Below, piece after piece: positions 11,399-25,158 of a stretch of 64,000 nt of DNA (position 1 is its first letter; every line of letters starts with the position of its first letter). The notes under the pieces are model-generated. The model made no database searches and was not told the DNA's origin. It was given only the letters and a program-made list of their open reading frames with translations. Source of the DNA: Gymnothorax reevesii (lineage: Eukaryota > Chordata > Actinopteri > Anguilliformes > Muraenidae); contig CM056581.1 in assembly GCA_029721435.1 (NCBI GenBank), positions 70,170,712 through 70,234,711 of the forward strand, given 5' to 3'. A program made the position numbers and the translations under genes.

Positions 11399-14300
11399 TC
11401 ACTCATGTTTGTGACTTTCCCACTGATTTACACACAGAATGAAAATTTTTGACATGCAGAAGTTAAAAAAAAGAAAGTTTTTAAAAAAGTGTATATCTTC
11501 ACTACAGAGACTCATATTCACTTCCAATAGGCCATAAAAACACATTGGAAAAATGGATGGCATATATGCAGTGCAACAGTGATCTGAAGCATTTCCCAGG
11601 CCAGATACACGCAGAGATTCACATTCTGAGCTTAAAACCTCAAAGAAGCGTGTTTTCATGAAAGAGCGTATGGAGACAATATCAGCGCTCTAGCTCGCTT
11701 CCTTAAGAAGATAGCAGCCAATTCACTCCTATTTAGTCATACAGTGAAAATTCACTCATGTTTGTCACTTTCCCACTGATTTACACACAGAATGAAAATT
11801 TTTGACATGCAGAAGTTAAAAAAAAGAAAGTTTTTAAAAAAGTGTATATCTTCACTACAGAGACTCATATTCACTTCCAATAGGCCATAAAAACACATTG
11901 GAAAAATGGATGGCATATATGCAGTGCAACAGTGATCTGAAGCATTTCCCAGGCCAGATACACGCAGAGATTCACATTCTGAGCTTAAAACCTCAAAGTA
12001 GCGTGTTTTCATGAAAGAGCGTATGGAGACAATATCAGCGCTCTAGGTCGCTTCCTTAAGAAGATAGCAGCCAATTCACTCCTATTTAGTCATACAGTGA
12101 AAATTCACTCATGTTTGTCACTTTCCCACTGATTTACACACAGAATGAAAATTTTTGACATGCAGAAGTTAAAAAAAAGAAAGTTTTTAAAAAAGTGTAT
12201 ATCTTCACTACAGAGACTCATATTCACTTCCAATAGGCCATACAAGCATATTGGACAAATTGCTGCCATATATGCAGTGCACAGTGATCTGAAGCATTTC
12301 CCAGCCCAGATACACGAACAGATTCACTTTCTGAGATTAAAACCTAGAAGAAGCGTGTTTTCATGAAAGAGCGTATGGAGACAATATCAGCGCTCTAGCT
12401 CGCTTCCTTAAGAAGATAGCAGCCAATTCACTCCTATTTAGTCATACAGTGAAAATTCACTCATGTTTGTCACTTTCCCACTGATTTACACACAGAATGA
12501 AAATTTTTGACATGCAGAAGTTAAAAAAAAGAAAGTTTTTAAAAAAGTGTATATCTTCACTACAGAGACTCATATTCACTTCCAATAGGCCATAAAAACA
12601 CATTGGAAAAATGGATGGCATATATGCAGTGCAACAGTGATCTGAAGCATTTCCCAGGCCAGATACACGCAGAGATTCACATTCTGAGCTTAAAACCTCA
12701 AAGAAGCGTGTTTTCATGAAAGAGCGTATGGAGACAATATCAGCGCTCTAGCTCGCTTCCTTAAGAAGATAGAAGCCAATTCACTCCTATTTAGTCATAC
12801 AGTGAAAATTCACTCATGTTTGTCACTTTCCCACTGATTTACACACGGATTGAAACTTTTTGACAAGCAGAAGTTAAAAAAAAAGAAAGTTTTTAAAAAA
12901 GTGCATATCTTCACTTCAGAGACTCATATTCACTTCCAATAGGCCATACAAGCAAATTGGACAAATTGCTGCCATATATGCAGTGCACAGTGATCTGAAG
13001 CATTTCCCAGCCCACATACACGAACAGATTCACTTTCTGAGCTTAAAACCTCAAAGAAGCGTGTTTTCATGAAAGAGCGTATGGAGACAATATCAGCGCT
13101 CTAGCTCGCTTCCCTAAGAAGATAGCAGCCAATTCACTCCTATTTAGTCATACAGTGAAAATTCACTCATGTTTGTCACTTTCCCACTGATTTACACACA
13201 GAATGAAAATTTTTGACATGCAGAAGTTAAAAAAAAGAAAGTTTTTAAAAAAGTGTATATCTTCACTACAGAGACTCATATTCACTTCCAATAGGCCATA
13301 AAAACACATTGGAAAAATGGATGGCATATATGCAGTGCAACAGTGATCTGAAGCATTTCCCAGGCCAGATACACGCAGAGATTCACATTCTGAGCTTAAA
13401 ACCTCAAAGTAGCGTGTTTTCATGAAAGAGCGTATGGAGACAATATCAGCGCTCTAGGTCACTTCCTTAAAAAGATAGCAGCCAATTCACTCCTATTTAG
13501 TCATACAGTGAAAATTCACTCATGTTTGTCACTTTCCCACTGATTTACACACAGAATGAAAATTTTTGACATGCAGAAGTTAAAAAAAAGAAAGTTTTTA
13601 AAAAAGTGTATATCTTCACTACAGAGACTCATATTCACTTCCAATAGGCCATAAAAACACATTGGAAAAATGGATGGCATATATGCAGTGCAACAGTGAT
13701 CTGAAGCATTTCCCAGGCCAGATACACGCAGAGATTCACATTCTGAGCTTAAAACCTCAAAGTAGCGTGTTTTCATGAAAGAGCGTATGGAGACAATATC
13801 AGCGCTCTAGGTCGCTTCCTTAAGAAGATAGCAGCCAATTCACTCCTATTTAGTCATACAGTGAAAATTCACTCATGTTTGTCACTTTCCCACTGATTTA
13901 CACACAGAATGAAAATTTTTGACATGCAGAAGTTAAAAAAAAGAAAGTTTTTAAAAAAGTGTATATCTTCACTACAGAGACTCATATTCACTTCCAATAG
14001 GCCATACAAGCATATTGGACAAATTGCTGCCATATATGCAGTGCACAGTGATCTGAAGCATTTCCCAGCCCAGATACACGAACAGATTCACTTTCTGAGA
14101 TTAAAACCTAGAAGAAGCGTGTTTTCATGAAAGAGCGTATGGAGACAATATCAGCGCTCTAGCTCGCTTCCCTAAGAAGATAGCAGCCAATTCACTCCTA
14201 TTTAGTCATACAGTGAAAATTCACTCATGTTTGTCACTTTCCCACTGATTTACACACAGAATGAAAATTTTTGACATGCAGAAGTTAAAAAAAAGAAAGT

Positions 14301-17042
14301 TTTTAAAAAAGTGTATATCTTCACTACAGAGACTCATATTCACTTCCAATAGGCCATAAAAACACATTGGAAAAATGGATGGCATATATGCAGTGCCACA
14401 GTGATCTGAAGCATTTCCCAGGCCAGATACACGCAGAGATTCACATTCTGAGCTTAAAACCTCAAAGAAGCGTGTTTTCATGAAAGAGCGTATGGAGACA
14501 ATATCAGCGCTCTAGCTCGCTTCCTTAAGAAGATAGAAGCCAATTCACTCCTATTTAGTCATACAGTGAAAATTCACTCATGTTTGTCACTTTCCCACTG
14601 ATTTACACACAGAATGAAAATTTTTGACATGCAGAAGTTAAAAAAAAGAAAGTTTTTAAAGAAGTGTATATCTTCACTACAGAGACTCATATTCACTTCC
14701 AATAGGCCATAAAAACACATTGGAAAAATGGATGGCATATATGCAGTGCAACAGTGATCTGAAGCATTTCCCAGGCCAGATACACGCAGAGATTCACATT
14801 CTGAGCTTAAAACCTCAAAGAAGCGTGTTTTCATGAAAGAGCGTATGGAGACAATATCAGCGCTCTAGCTCGCTTCCTTAAGAAGATAGAAGCCAATTCA
14901 CTCCTATTTAGTCATACAGTGAAAATTCACTCATGTTTGTCACTTTCCCACTGATTTACACACAGAATGAAAATTTTTGACATGCAGAAGTTAAAAAAAA
15001 GAAAGTTTTTAAAAAAGTGTATATCTTCACTTCAGAGACTAATATTCACTTCCAATAGGCCATACAAGCACATTGGAAAAATTGGTGGCATATATGCAGT
15101 GCAACAGAGATCTGAAGCATTTCCCAGGCCAGATACACGAACAGATTCACTTTCTGAGATTAAAACCTAGAAGAAGCGTGTTTTCATGAAAGAGCGTATG
15201 GAGACAATATCAGCGCTCTAGCTCGCTTCCTTAAGAAGATAGCAGCCAATTCACTCCTATTTAGTCATACAGTGAAAATTCACTCATGTTTGTCACTTTC
15301 CCACTGATTTACACACAGAATGAAAATTTTTGACATGCAGAAGTTAAAAAAAAGAAAGTTTTTAAAAAAGTGTATATCTTCACTACAGAGACTCATATTC
15401 ACTTCCAATAGGCCATAAAAACACATTGGAAAAATGGATGGCATATATGCAGTGCAACAGTGATCTGAAGCATTTCCCAGGCCAGATACACGCAGAGATT
15501 CACATTCTGAGCTTCAAACCTCAAAGTAGCGTGTTTTCATGAAAGAGCGTATGGAGACAATATCAGCGCTCTAGCTCGCTTCCCTAAGAAGATAGCAGCC
15601 AATTCACTCCTATTTAGTCATACAGTGAAAATTCACTCATGTTTGTCACTTTCCCACTGATTTACACACAGAATGAAAATTTTTGACATGCAGAAGTTAA
15701 AAAAAAGAAAGTTTTTAAAAAAGTGTATATCTTCACTACAGAGACTCATATTCACTTCCAATAGGCCATAAAAACACATTGGAAAAATGGATGGCATATA
15801 TGCAGTGCCACAGTGATCTGAAGCATTTCCCAGGCCAGATACACGCAGAGATTCACATTCTGAGCTTAAAACCTCAAAGAAGCGTGTTTTCATGAAAGAG
15901 CGTATGGAGACAATATCAGCGCTCTAGCTCGCTTCCTTAAGAAGATAGAAGCCAATTCACTCCTATTTAGTCATACAGTGAAAATTCACTCATGTTTGTC
16001 ACTTTCCCACTGATTTACACACAGAATGAAAATTTTTGACATGCAGAAGTTAAAAAAAAGAAAGTTTTTAAAAAAGTGTATATCTTCACTACAGAGACTC
16101 ATATTCACTTCCAATAGGCCATAAAAACACATTGGAAAAATGGATGGCATATATGCAGTGCAACAGTGATCTGAAGCATTTCCCAGGCCAGATACACGCA
16201 GAGATTCACATTCTGAGCTTAAAACCTCAAAGAAGCGTGTTTTCATGAAAGAGCGTATGGAGACAATATCAGCGCTCTAGCTCGCTTCCTTAAGAAGATA
16301 GAAGCCAATTCACTCCTATTTAGTCATACAGTGAAAATTCACTCATGTTTGTCACTTTCCCACTGATTTACACACAGAATGAAAATTTTTGACATGCAGA
16401 AGTTAAAAAAAGAAAGTTTTTAAAAAAGTGCATATCTTCACTTCAGAGACTCATATTCACTTCCAATAGGCCATACAAGCAAATTGGACAAATTGCTGCC
16501 ATATATGCAGTGCACAGTGATCTGAAGCATTTCCCAGCCCAGATACACGAACAGATTCACTTTCTGAGCTTAAAACCTAGAAGAAGCGTGTTTTCATGAA
16601 AGAGCGTATGGAGACAATATCAGCGCTCTAGCTCGCTTCCTTAAGAAGATAGCAGCCAATTCACTCCTATTTAGTCATACAGTGAAAATTCACTCATGTT
16701 TGTCACTTTCCCACTGATTTACACACAGAATGAAAATTTTTGACATGCAGAAGTTAAAAAAAAGAAAGTTTTTAAAAAAGTGTATATCTTCACTTCAGAG
16801 ACTAATATTCACTTCCAATAGGCCATACAAGCACATTGGAAAAATGGATGGCATATATGCAGTGCAACAGTGATCTGAAGCACTTCCCAGGCCAGATACA
16901 CGCAGAGATTCACATTCTGAGCTTAAAACCTCAAAGAAGCGTGTTTTCATGAAAAAGCGTATGGAGACAATATCAGCGCTCTAGCTCGCTTCCTTAAGAA
17001 GATAGAAGCCAATTCACTCCTATTTAGTCATACAGTGAAAAT
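11399..17042. repeat. Left-domain HOR unit 3, 16 monomers
   Basis: It follows unit 2 through the class C monomer at about 14927 and shares the same two-monomer loss. After that, the single A-F monomer of units 1 and 2 is replaced by an A-stop monomer plus an A-G monomer (15280-15985). It then ends normally with A-F, the A/B hybrid and the C/A hybrid. Confidence 0.9.
15280..16338. repeat. Inserted trio A-stop, A-G, A-F
   Basis: The first monomer has cttcaaacctcaaagtag, the second gtgccacag, and the third is plain A-F. This trio is foreign to units 1 and 2 but is the core of the 5-monomer and 6-monomer HORs further right (20570, 22335, 24100, then 26216 and later). It is the first appearance of right-hand material inside the left domain. 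The third member here lacks the ttaaagaagtg variant seen in several other copies. Confidence 0.82.
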
Positions 17043-20000
17043 TCACTCATGTTTGTGACTTTCCCACTGATTTACACACAGAATGAAAATTTTTGACATG
17101 CAGAAGTTAAAAAAAAGAAAGTTTTTAAAAAAGTGTATATCTTCACTACAGAGACTCATATTCACTTCCAATAGGCCATAAAAACACATTGGAAAAATGG
17201 ATGGCATATATGCAGTGCAACAGTGATCTGAAGCATTTCCCAGGCCAGATACACGCAGAGATTCACATTCTGAGCTTAAAACCTCAAAGAAGCGTGTTTT
17301 CATGAAAGAGCGTATGGAGACAATATCAGCGCTCTAGCTCGCTTCCTTAAGAAGATAGAAGCCAATTCACTCCTATTTAGTCATACAGTGAAAATTCACT
17401 CATGTTTGTCACTTTCCCACTGATTTACACACGGATTGAAACTTTTTGACAAGCAGAAGTTAAAAAAAAGAAAGTTTTTAAAAAAGTGCATATCTTCACT
17501 TCAGAGACTCATATTCACTTCCAATAGGCCATACAAGCAAATTGGACAAATTGCTGCCATATATGCAGTGCACAGTGATCTGAAGCATTTCCCAGCCCAC
17601 ATACACGAACAGATTCACTTTCTGAGCTTAAAACCTCAAAGAAGCGTGTTTTCATGAAAGAGCGTATGGAGACAATATCAGCGCTCTAGCTCGCTTCCCT
17701 AAGAAGATAGCAGCCAATTCACTCCTATTTAGTCATACAGTGAAAATTCACTCATGTTTGTCACTTTCCCACTGATTTACACACAGAATGAAAATTTTTG
17801 ACATGCAGAAGTTAAAAAAAAGAAAGTTTTTAAAAAAGTGTATATCTTCACTACAGAGACTCATATTCACTTCCAATAGGCCATAAAAACACATTGGAAA
17901 AATGGATGGCATATATGCAGTGCAACAGTGATCTGAAGCATTTCCCAGGCCAGATACACGCAGAGATTCACATTCTGAGCTTAAAACCTCAAAGTAGCGT
18001 GTTTTCATGAAAGAGCGTATGGAGACAATATCAGCGCTCTAGGTCGCTTCCTTAAGAAGATAGCAGCCAATTCACTCCTATTTAGTCATACAGTGAAAAT
18101 TCACTCATGTTTGTCACTTTCCCACTGATTTACACACAGAATGAAAATTTTTGACATGCAGAAGTTAAAAAAAAGAAAGTTTTTAAAAAAGTGTATATCT
18201 TCACTACAGAGACTCATATTCACTTCCAATAGGCCATAAAAACACATTGGAAAAATGGATGGCATATATGCAGTGCAACAGTGATCTGAAGCATTTCCCA
18301 GGCCAGATACACGCAGAGATTCACATTCTGAGCTTAAAACCTCAAAGTAGCGTGTTTTCATGAAAGAGCGTATGGAGACAATATCAGCGCTCTAGGTCGC
18401 TTCCTTAAGAAGATAGCAGCCAATTCACTCCTATTTAGTCATACAGTGAAAATTCACTCATGTTTGTCACTTTCCCACTGATTTACACACAGAATGAAAA
18501 TTTTTGACATGCAGAAGTTAAAAAATAGAAAGTTTTTAAAAAAGTGTATATCTTCACTACAGAGACTCATATTCACTTCCAATAGGCCATACAAGCATAT
18601 TGGACAAATTGCTGCCATATATGCAGTGCACAGTGATCTGAAGCATTTCCCAGCCCAGATACACGAACAGATTCACTTTCTGAGATTAAAACCTAGAAGA
18701 AGCGTGTTTTCATGAAAGAGCGTATGGAGACGATATCAGCGCTCTAGCTCGCTTCCTTAAGAAGATAGCAGCCAATTCACTCCTATTTAGTCATACAGTG
18801 AAAATTCACTCATGTTTGTCACTTTCCCACTGATTTACACACAGAATGAAAATTTTTGACATGCAGAAGTTAAAAAAAAGAAAGTTTTTAAAAAAGTGTA
18901 TATCTTCACTACAGAGACTCATATTCACTTCCAATAGGCCATAAAAACACATTGGAAAAATGGATGGCATATATGCAGTGCAACAGTGATCTGAAGCATT
19001 TCCCAGGCCAGATACACGCAGAGATTCACATTCTGAGCTTAAAACCTCAAAGAAGCGTGTTTTCATGAAAGAGCGTATGGAGACAATATCAGCGCTCTAG
19101 CTCGCTTCCTTAAGAAGATAGAAGCCAATTCACTCCTATTTAGTCATACAGTGAAAATTCACTCATGTTTGTCACTTTCCCACTGATTTACACACGGATT
19201 GAAACTTTTTGACAAGCAGAAGTTAAAAAAAAAGAAAGTTTTTAAAAAAGTGCATATCTTCACTTCAGAGACTCATATTCACTTCCAATAGGCCATACAA
19301 GCAAATTGGACAAATTGCTGCCATATATGCAGTGCACAGTGATCTGAAGCATTTCCCAGCCCACATACACGAACAGATTCACTTTCTGAGCTTAAAACCT
19401 CAAAGAAGCGTGTTTTCATGAAAGAGCGTATGGAGACAATATCAGCGCTCTAGCTCGCTTCCCTAAGAAGATAGCAGCCAATTCACTCCTATTTAGTCAT
19501 ACAGTGAAAATTCACTCATGTTTGTCACTTTCCCACTGATTTACACACAGAATGAAAATTTTTGACATGCAGAAGTTAAAAAAAAGAAAGTTTTTAAAAA
19601 AGTGTATATCTTCACTACAGAGACTCATATTCACTTCCAATAGGCCATAAAAACACATTGGAAAAATGGATGGCATATATGCAGTGCAACAGTGATCTGA
19701 AGCATTTCCCAGGCCAGATACACGCAGAGATTCACATTCTGAGCTTAAAACCTCAAAGTAGCGTGTTTTCATGAAAGAGCGTATGGAGACAATATCAGCG
19801 CTCTAGGTCACTTCCTTAAAAAGATAGCAGCCAATTCACTCCTATTTAGTCATACAGTGAAAATTCACTCATGTTTGTCACTTTCCCACTGATTTACACA
19901 CAGAATGAAAATTTTTGACATGCAGAAGTTAAAAAAAAGAAAGTTTTTAAAAAAGTGTATATCTTCACTACAGAGACTCATATTCACTTCCAATAGGCCA

Positions 20001-20569
20001 TAAAAACACATTGGAAAAATGGATGGCATATATGCAGTGCAACAGTGATCTGAAGCATTTCCCAGGCCAGATACACGCAGAGATTCACATTCTGAGCTTA
20101 AAACCTCAAAGTAGCGTGTTTTCATGAAAGAGCGTATGGAGACAATATCAGCGCTCTAGGTCGCTTCCTTAAGAAGATAGCAGCCAATTCACTCCTATTT
20201 AGTCATACAGTGAAAATTCACTCATGTTTGTCACTTTCCCACTGATTTACACACAGAATGAAAATTTTTGACATGCAGAAGTTAAAAAAAAGAAAGTTTT
20301 TAAAAAAGTGTATATCTTCACTACAGAGACTCATATTCACTTCCAATAGGCCATACAAGCATATTGGACAAATTGCTGCCATATATGCAGTGCACAGTGA
20401 TCTGAAGCATTTCCCAGCCCAGATACACGAACAGATTCACTTTCTGAGATTAAAACCTAGAAGAAGCGTGTTTTCATGAAAGAGCGTATGGAGACAATAT
20501 CAGCGCTCTAGCTCGCTTCCTTAAGAAGATAGCAGCCAATTCACTCCTATTTAGTCATACAGTGAAAAT
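17043..20569. repeat. Left-domain HOR unit 4, truncated after 10 monomers
   Basis: The order is A-H, Bgg, A-Y, A-Y, B', A-F, Bgg, A-Y, A-Y, B', identical to the first ten monomers of unit 1 with a constant offset of 16931 bases. It keeps the two monomers missing from units 2 and 3. The match ends in the linker after the last B', which reads cttccttaag here and cttccctaag in unit 1. Confidence 0.9.
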
Positions 20570-22334
20570 TCACTCATGTTTGTCACTTTCCCACTGATTT
20601 ACACACAGAATGAAAATTTTTGACATGCAGAAGTTAAAAAAAAGAAAGTTTTTAAAAAAGTGTATATCTTCACTACAGAGACTCATATTCACTTCCAATA
20701 GGCCATAAAAACACATTGGAAAAATGGATGGCATATATGCAGTGCAACAGTGATCTGAAGCATTTCCCAGGCCAGATACACGCAGAGATTCACATTCTGA
20801 GCTTCAAACCTCAAAGTAGCGTGTTTTCATGAAAGAGCGTATGGAGACAATATCAGCGCTCTAGCTCGCTTCCCTAAGAAGATAGCAGCCAATTCACTCC
20901 TATTTAGTCATACAGTGAAAATTCACTCATGTTTGTCACTTTCCCACTGATTTACACACAGAATGAAAATTTTTGACATGCAGAAGTTAAAAAAAAGAAA
21001 GTTTTTAAAAAAGTGTATATCTTCACTACAGAGACTCATATTCACTTCCAATAGGCCATAAAAACACATTGGAAAAATGGATGGCATATATGCAGTGCCA
21101 CAGTGATCTGAAGCATTTCCCAGGCCAGATACACGCAGAGATTCACATTCTGAGCTTAAAACCTCAAAGAAGCGTGTTTTCATGAAAGAGCGTATGGAGA
21201 CAATATCAGCGCTCTAGCTCGCTTCCTTAAGAAGATAGAAGCCAATTCACTCCTATTTAGTCATACAGTGAAAATTCACTCATGTTTGTCACTTTCCCAC
21301 TGATTTACACACAGAATGAAAATTTTTGACATGCAGAAGTTAAAAAAAAGAAAGTTTTTAAAGAAGTGTATATCTTCACTACAGAGACTCATATTCACTT
21401 CCAATAGGCCATAAAAACACATTGGAAAAATGGATGGCATATATGCAGTGCAACAGTGATCTGAAGCATTTCCCAGGCCAGATACACGCAGAGATTCACA
21501 TTCTGAGCTTAAAACCTCAAAGAAGCGTGTTTTCATGAAAGAGCGTATGGAGACAATATCAGCGCTCTAGCTCGCTTCCTTAAGAAGATAGAAGCCAATT
21601 CACTCCTATTTAGTCATACAGTGAAAATTCACTCATGTTTGTCACTTTCCCACTGATTTACACACAGAATGAAAATTTTTGACATGCAGAAGTTAAAAAA
21701 AAGAAAGTTTTTAAAAAAGTGTATATCTTCACTTCAGAGACTAATATTCACTTCCAATAGGCCATACAAGCACATTGGAAAAATTGGTGGCATATATGCA
21801 GTGCAACAGAGATCTGAAGCATTTCCCAGGCCAGATACACGCAGAGATTCACATTCTGAGCTTAAAACCTCAAAGAAGCGTGTTTTCATGAAAGAGCGTA
21901 TGGAGACAATATCAGCGCTCTAGCTCGCTTCCTTAAGAAGATAGCAGCCAATTCACTCCTATTTAGTCATACAGTGAAAATTCACTCATGTTTGTCACTT
22001 TCCCACTGATTTACACACAGAATGAAAATTTTTGACATGCAGAAGTTAAAAAAAAGAAAGTTTTTAAAAAAGTGTATATCTTCACTACAGAGACTCATAT
22101 TCACTTCCAATAGGCCATAAAAACACATTGGAAAAATGGATGGCATATATGCAGTGCAACAGTGATCTGAAGCATTTCCCAGGCCAGATACACGCAGAGA
22201 TTCACATTCTGAGCTTAAAACCTCAAAGTAGCGTGTTTTCATGAAAGAGAGTATGGAGACAATATCAGCGCTCTAGGTCGCTTCCTTAAGAAGATAGCAG
22301 CCAATTCACTCCTATTTAGTCATACAGTGAAAAT
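20570..22334. repeat. 5-monomer HOR, copy 1
   Basis: The order is A-stop, A-G, A-F, C, A-Y. Period to the next copy is 1765 bases. The A-Y member is followed by the rare linker gagagtatgg, which has lost the usual CpG of gagcg. The A-F member has ttaaagaagtg. The class C member is the first with an A-type tail. Confidence 0.88.
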
Positions 22335-24099
22335 TCACTCATGTCTGTCACTTTCCCACTGATTTACACACAGAATGAAAATTTTTGACATGCAGAAGTT
22401 AAAAAAAAGAAAGTTTTTAAAAAAGTGTATATCTTCACTACAGAGACTCATATTCACTTCCAATAGGCCATAAAAACACATTGGAAAAATGAATGGCATA
22501 TATGCAGTGCAACAGTGATCTGAAGCATTTCCCAGGCCAGATACACGCAGAGATTCACATTCTGAGCTTCAAACCTCAAAGTAGCGTGTTTTCATGAAAG
22601 AGCGTATGGAGACAATATCAGCGCTCTAGCTCGCTTCCCTAAGAAGATAGCAGCCAATTCACTCCTATTTAGTCATACAGTGAAAATTCACTCATGTTTG
22701 TCACTTTCCCACTGATTTACACACAGAATGAAAATTTTTGACATGCAGAAGTTAAAAAAAAGAAAGTTTTAAAAAAAGTGTATATCTTCACTACAGAGAC
22801 TCATATTCACTTCCAATAGGCCATAAAAACACATTGGAAAAATGGATGGCATATATGCAGTGCCACAGTGATCTGAAGCATTTCCCAGGCCAGATACACG
22901 CAGAGATTCACATTCTGAGCTTAAAACCTCAAAGAAGCGTGTTTTCATGAAAGAGCGTATGGAGACAATATCAGCGCTCTAGCTCGCTTCCTTAAGAAGA
23001 TAGAAGCCAATTCACTCCTATTTAGTCATACAGTGAAAATTCACTCATGTTTGTCACTTTCCCACTGATTTACACACAGAATGAAAATTTTTGACATGCA
23101 GAAGTTAAAAAAAAGAAAGTTTTTAAAGAAGTGTATATCTTCACTACAGAGACTCATATTCACTTCCAATAGGCCATAAAAACACATTGGAAAAATGGAT
23201 GGCATATATGCAGTGCAACAGTGATCTGAAGCATTTCCCAGGCCAGATACACGCAGAGATTCACATTCTGAGCTTAAAACCTCAAAGAAGCGTGTTTTCA
23301 TGAAAGAGCGTATGGAGACAATATCAGCGCTCTAGCTCGCTTCCTTAAGAAGATAGAAGCCAATTCACTCCTATTTAGTCATACAGTGAAAATTCACTCA
23401 TGTTTGTCACTTTCCCACTGATTTACACACAGAATGAAAATTTTTGACATGCAGAAGTTAAAAAAAAGAAAGTTTTTAAAAAAGTGTATATCTTCACTTC
23501 AGAGACTAATATTCACTTCCAATAGGCCATACAAGCACATTGGAAAAATTGGTGGCATATATGCAGTGCAACAGAGATCTGAAGCATTTCCCAGGCCAGA
23601 TACACGCAGAGATTCACATTCTGAGCTTAAAACCTCAAAGAAGCGTGTTTTCATGAAAGAGCGTATGGAGACAATATCAGCGCTCTAGCTCGCTTCCTTA
23701 AGAAGATAGCAGCCAATTCACTCCTATTTAGTCATACAGTGAAAATTCACTCATGTTTGTCACTTTCCCACTGATTTACACACAGAATGAAAATTTTTGA
23801 CATGCAGAAGTTAAAAAAAAGAAAGTTTTTAAAAAAGTGTATATCTTCACTACAGAGACTCATATTCACTTCCAATAGGCCATAAAAACACATTGGAAAA
23901 ATGGATGGCATATATGCAGTGCAACAGTGATCTGAAGCATTTCCCAGGCCAGATACACGCAGAGATTCACATTCTGAGCTTAAAACCTCAAAGTAGCGTG
24001 TTTTCATGAAAGAGAGTATGGAGACAATATCAGCGCTCTAGGTCGCTTCCTTAAGAAGATAGCAGCCAATTCACTCCTATTTAGTCATACAGTGAAAAT
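22335..24099. repeat. 5-monomer HOR, copy 2
   Basis: Same order and linker variants as the preceding copy. The A-stop member has catgtctgtcac and a private gaatggca. The A-G member has gttttaaaaaaagtg instead of gtttttaaaaaagtg, a same-length change that recurs in the A-G monomer at 45609. Confidence 0.88.
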
Positions 24100-25158
24100 T
24101 CACTCATGTCTGTCACTTTCCCACTGATTTACACACAGAATGAAAATTTTTGACATGCAGAAGTTAAAAAAAAGAAAGTTTTTAAAAAAGTGTATATCTT
24201 CACTACAGAGACTCATATTCACTTCCAATAGGCCATAAAAACACATTGGAAAAATGGATGGCATATATGCAGTGCAACAGTGATCTGAAGCATTTCCCAG
24301 GACAGATACATGCAGAGATTCACATTCTGAGCTTCAAACCTCAAAGTAGCGTGTTTTCATGAAAGAGCGTATGGAGACAATATCAGCGCTCTAGCTCGCT
24401 TCCCTAAGAAGATAGCAGCCAATTCACTCCTATTTAGTCATACAGTGAAAATTCACTCATGTTTGTCACTTTCCCACTGATTTACACACAGAATGAAAAT
24501 TTTTGACATGCAGAAGTTAAAAAAAAGAAAGTTTTTAAAAAAGTGTATATCTTCACTACAGAGACTCATATTCACTTCCAATAGGCCATAAAAACACATT
24601 GGAAAAATGGATGGCATATATGCAGTGCCACAGTGATCTGAAGCATTTCCCAGGCCAGATACACGCAGAGATTCACATTCTGAGCTTAAAACCTCAAAGA
24701 AGCGTGTTTTCATGAAAGAGCGTATGGAGACAATATCAGCGCTCTAGCTCGCTTCCTTAAGAAGATAGAAGCCAATTCACTCCTATTTAGTCATACAGTG
24801 AAAATTCACTCATGTTTGTCACTTTCCCACTGATTTACACACAGAATGAAAATTTTTGACATGCAGAAGTTAAAAAAAAGAAAGTTTTTAAAGAAGTGTA
24901 TATCTTCACTACAGAGACTCATATTCACTTCCAATAGGCCATAAAAACACATTGGAAAAATGGATGGCATATATGCAGTGCAACAGTGATCTGAAGCATT
25001 TCCCAGGCCAGATACACGCAGAGATTCACATTCTGAGCTTAAAACCTCAAAGAAGCGTGTTTTCATGAAAGAGCGTATGGAGACAATATCAGCGCTCTAG
25101 CTCGCTTCCTTAAGAAGATAGAAGCCAATTCACTCCTATTTAGTCATACAGTGAAAAT
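24100..25158. repeat. 5-monomer HOR, copy 3 truncated to three monomers
   Basis: A-stop, A-G and A-F are present. The class C and A-Y members are missing and the 6-monomer family begins instead. The A-stop member repeats catgtctgtcac and has private changes gacagataca and a CpG to TpG change at 24311. Confidence 0.85.
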
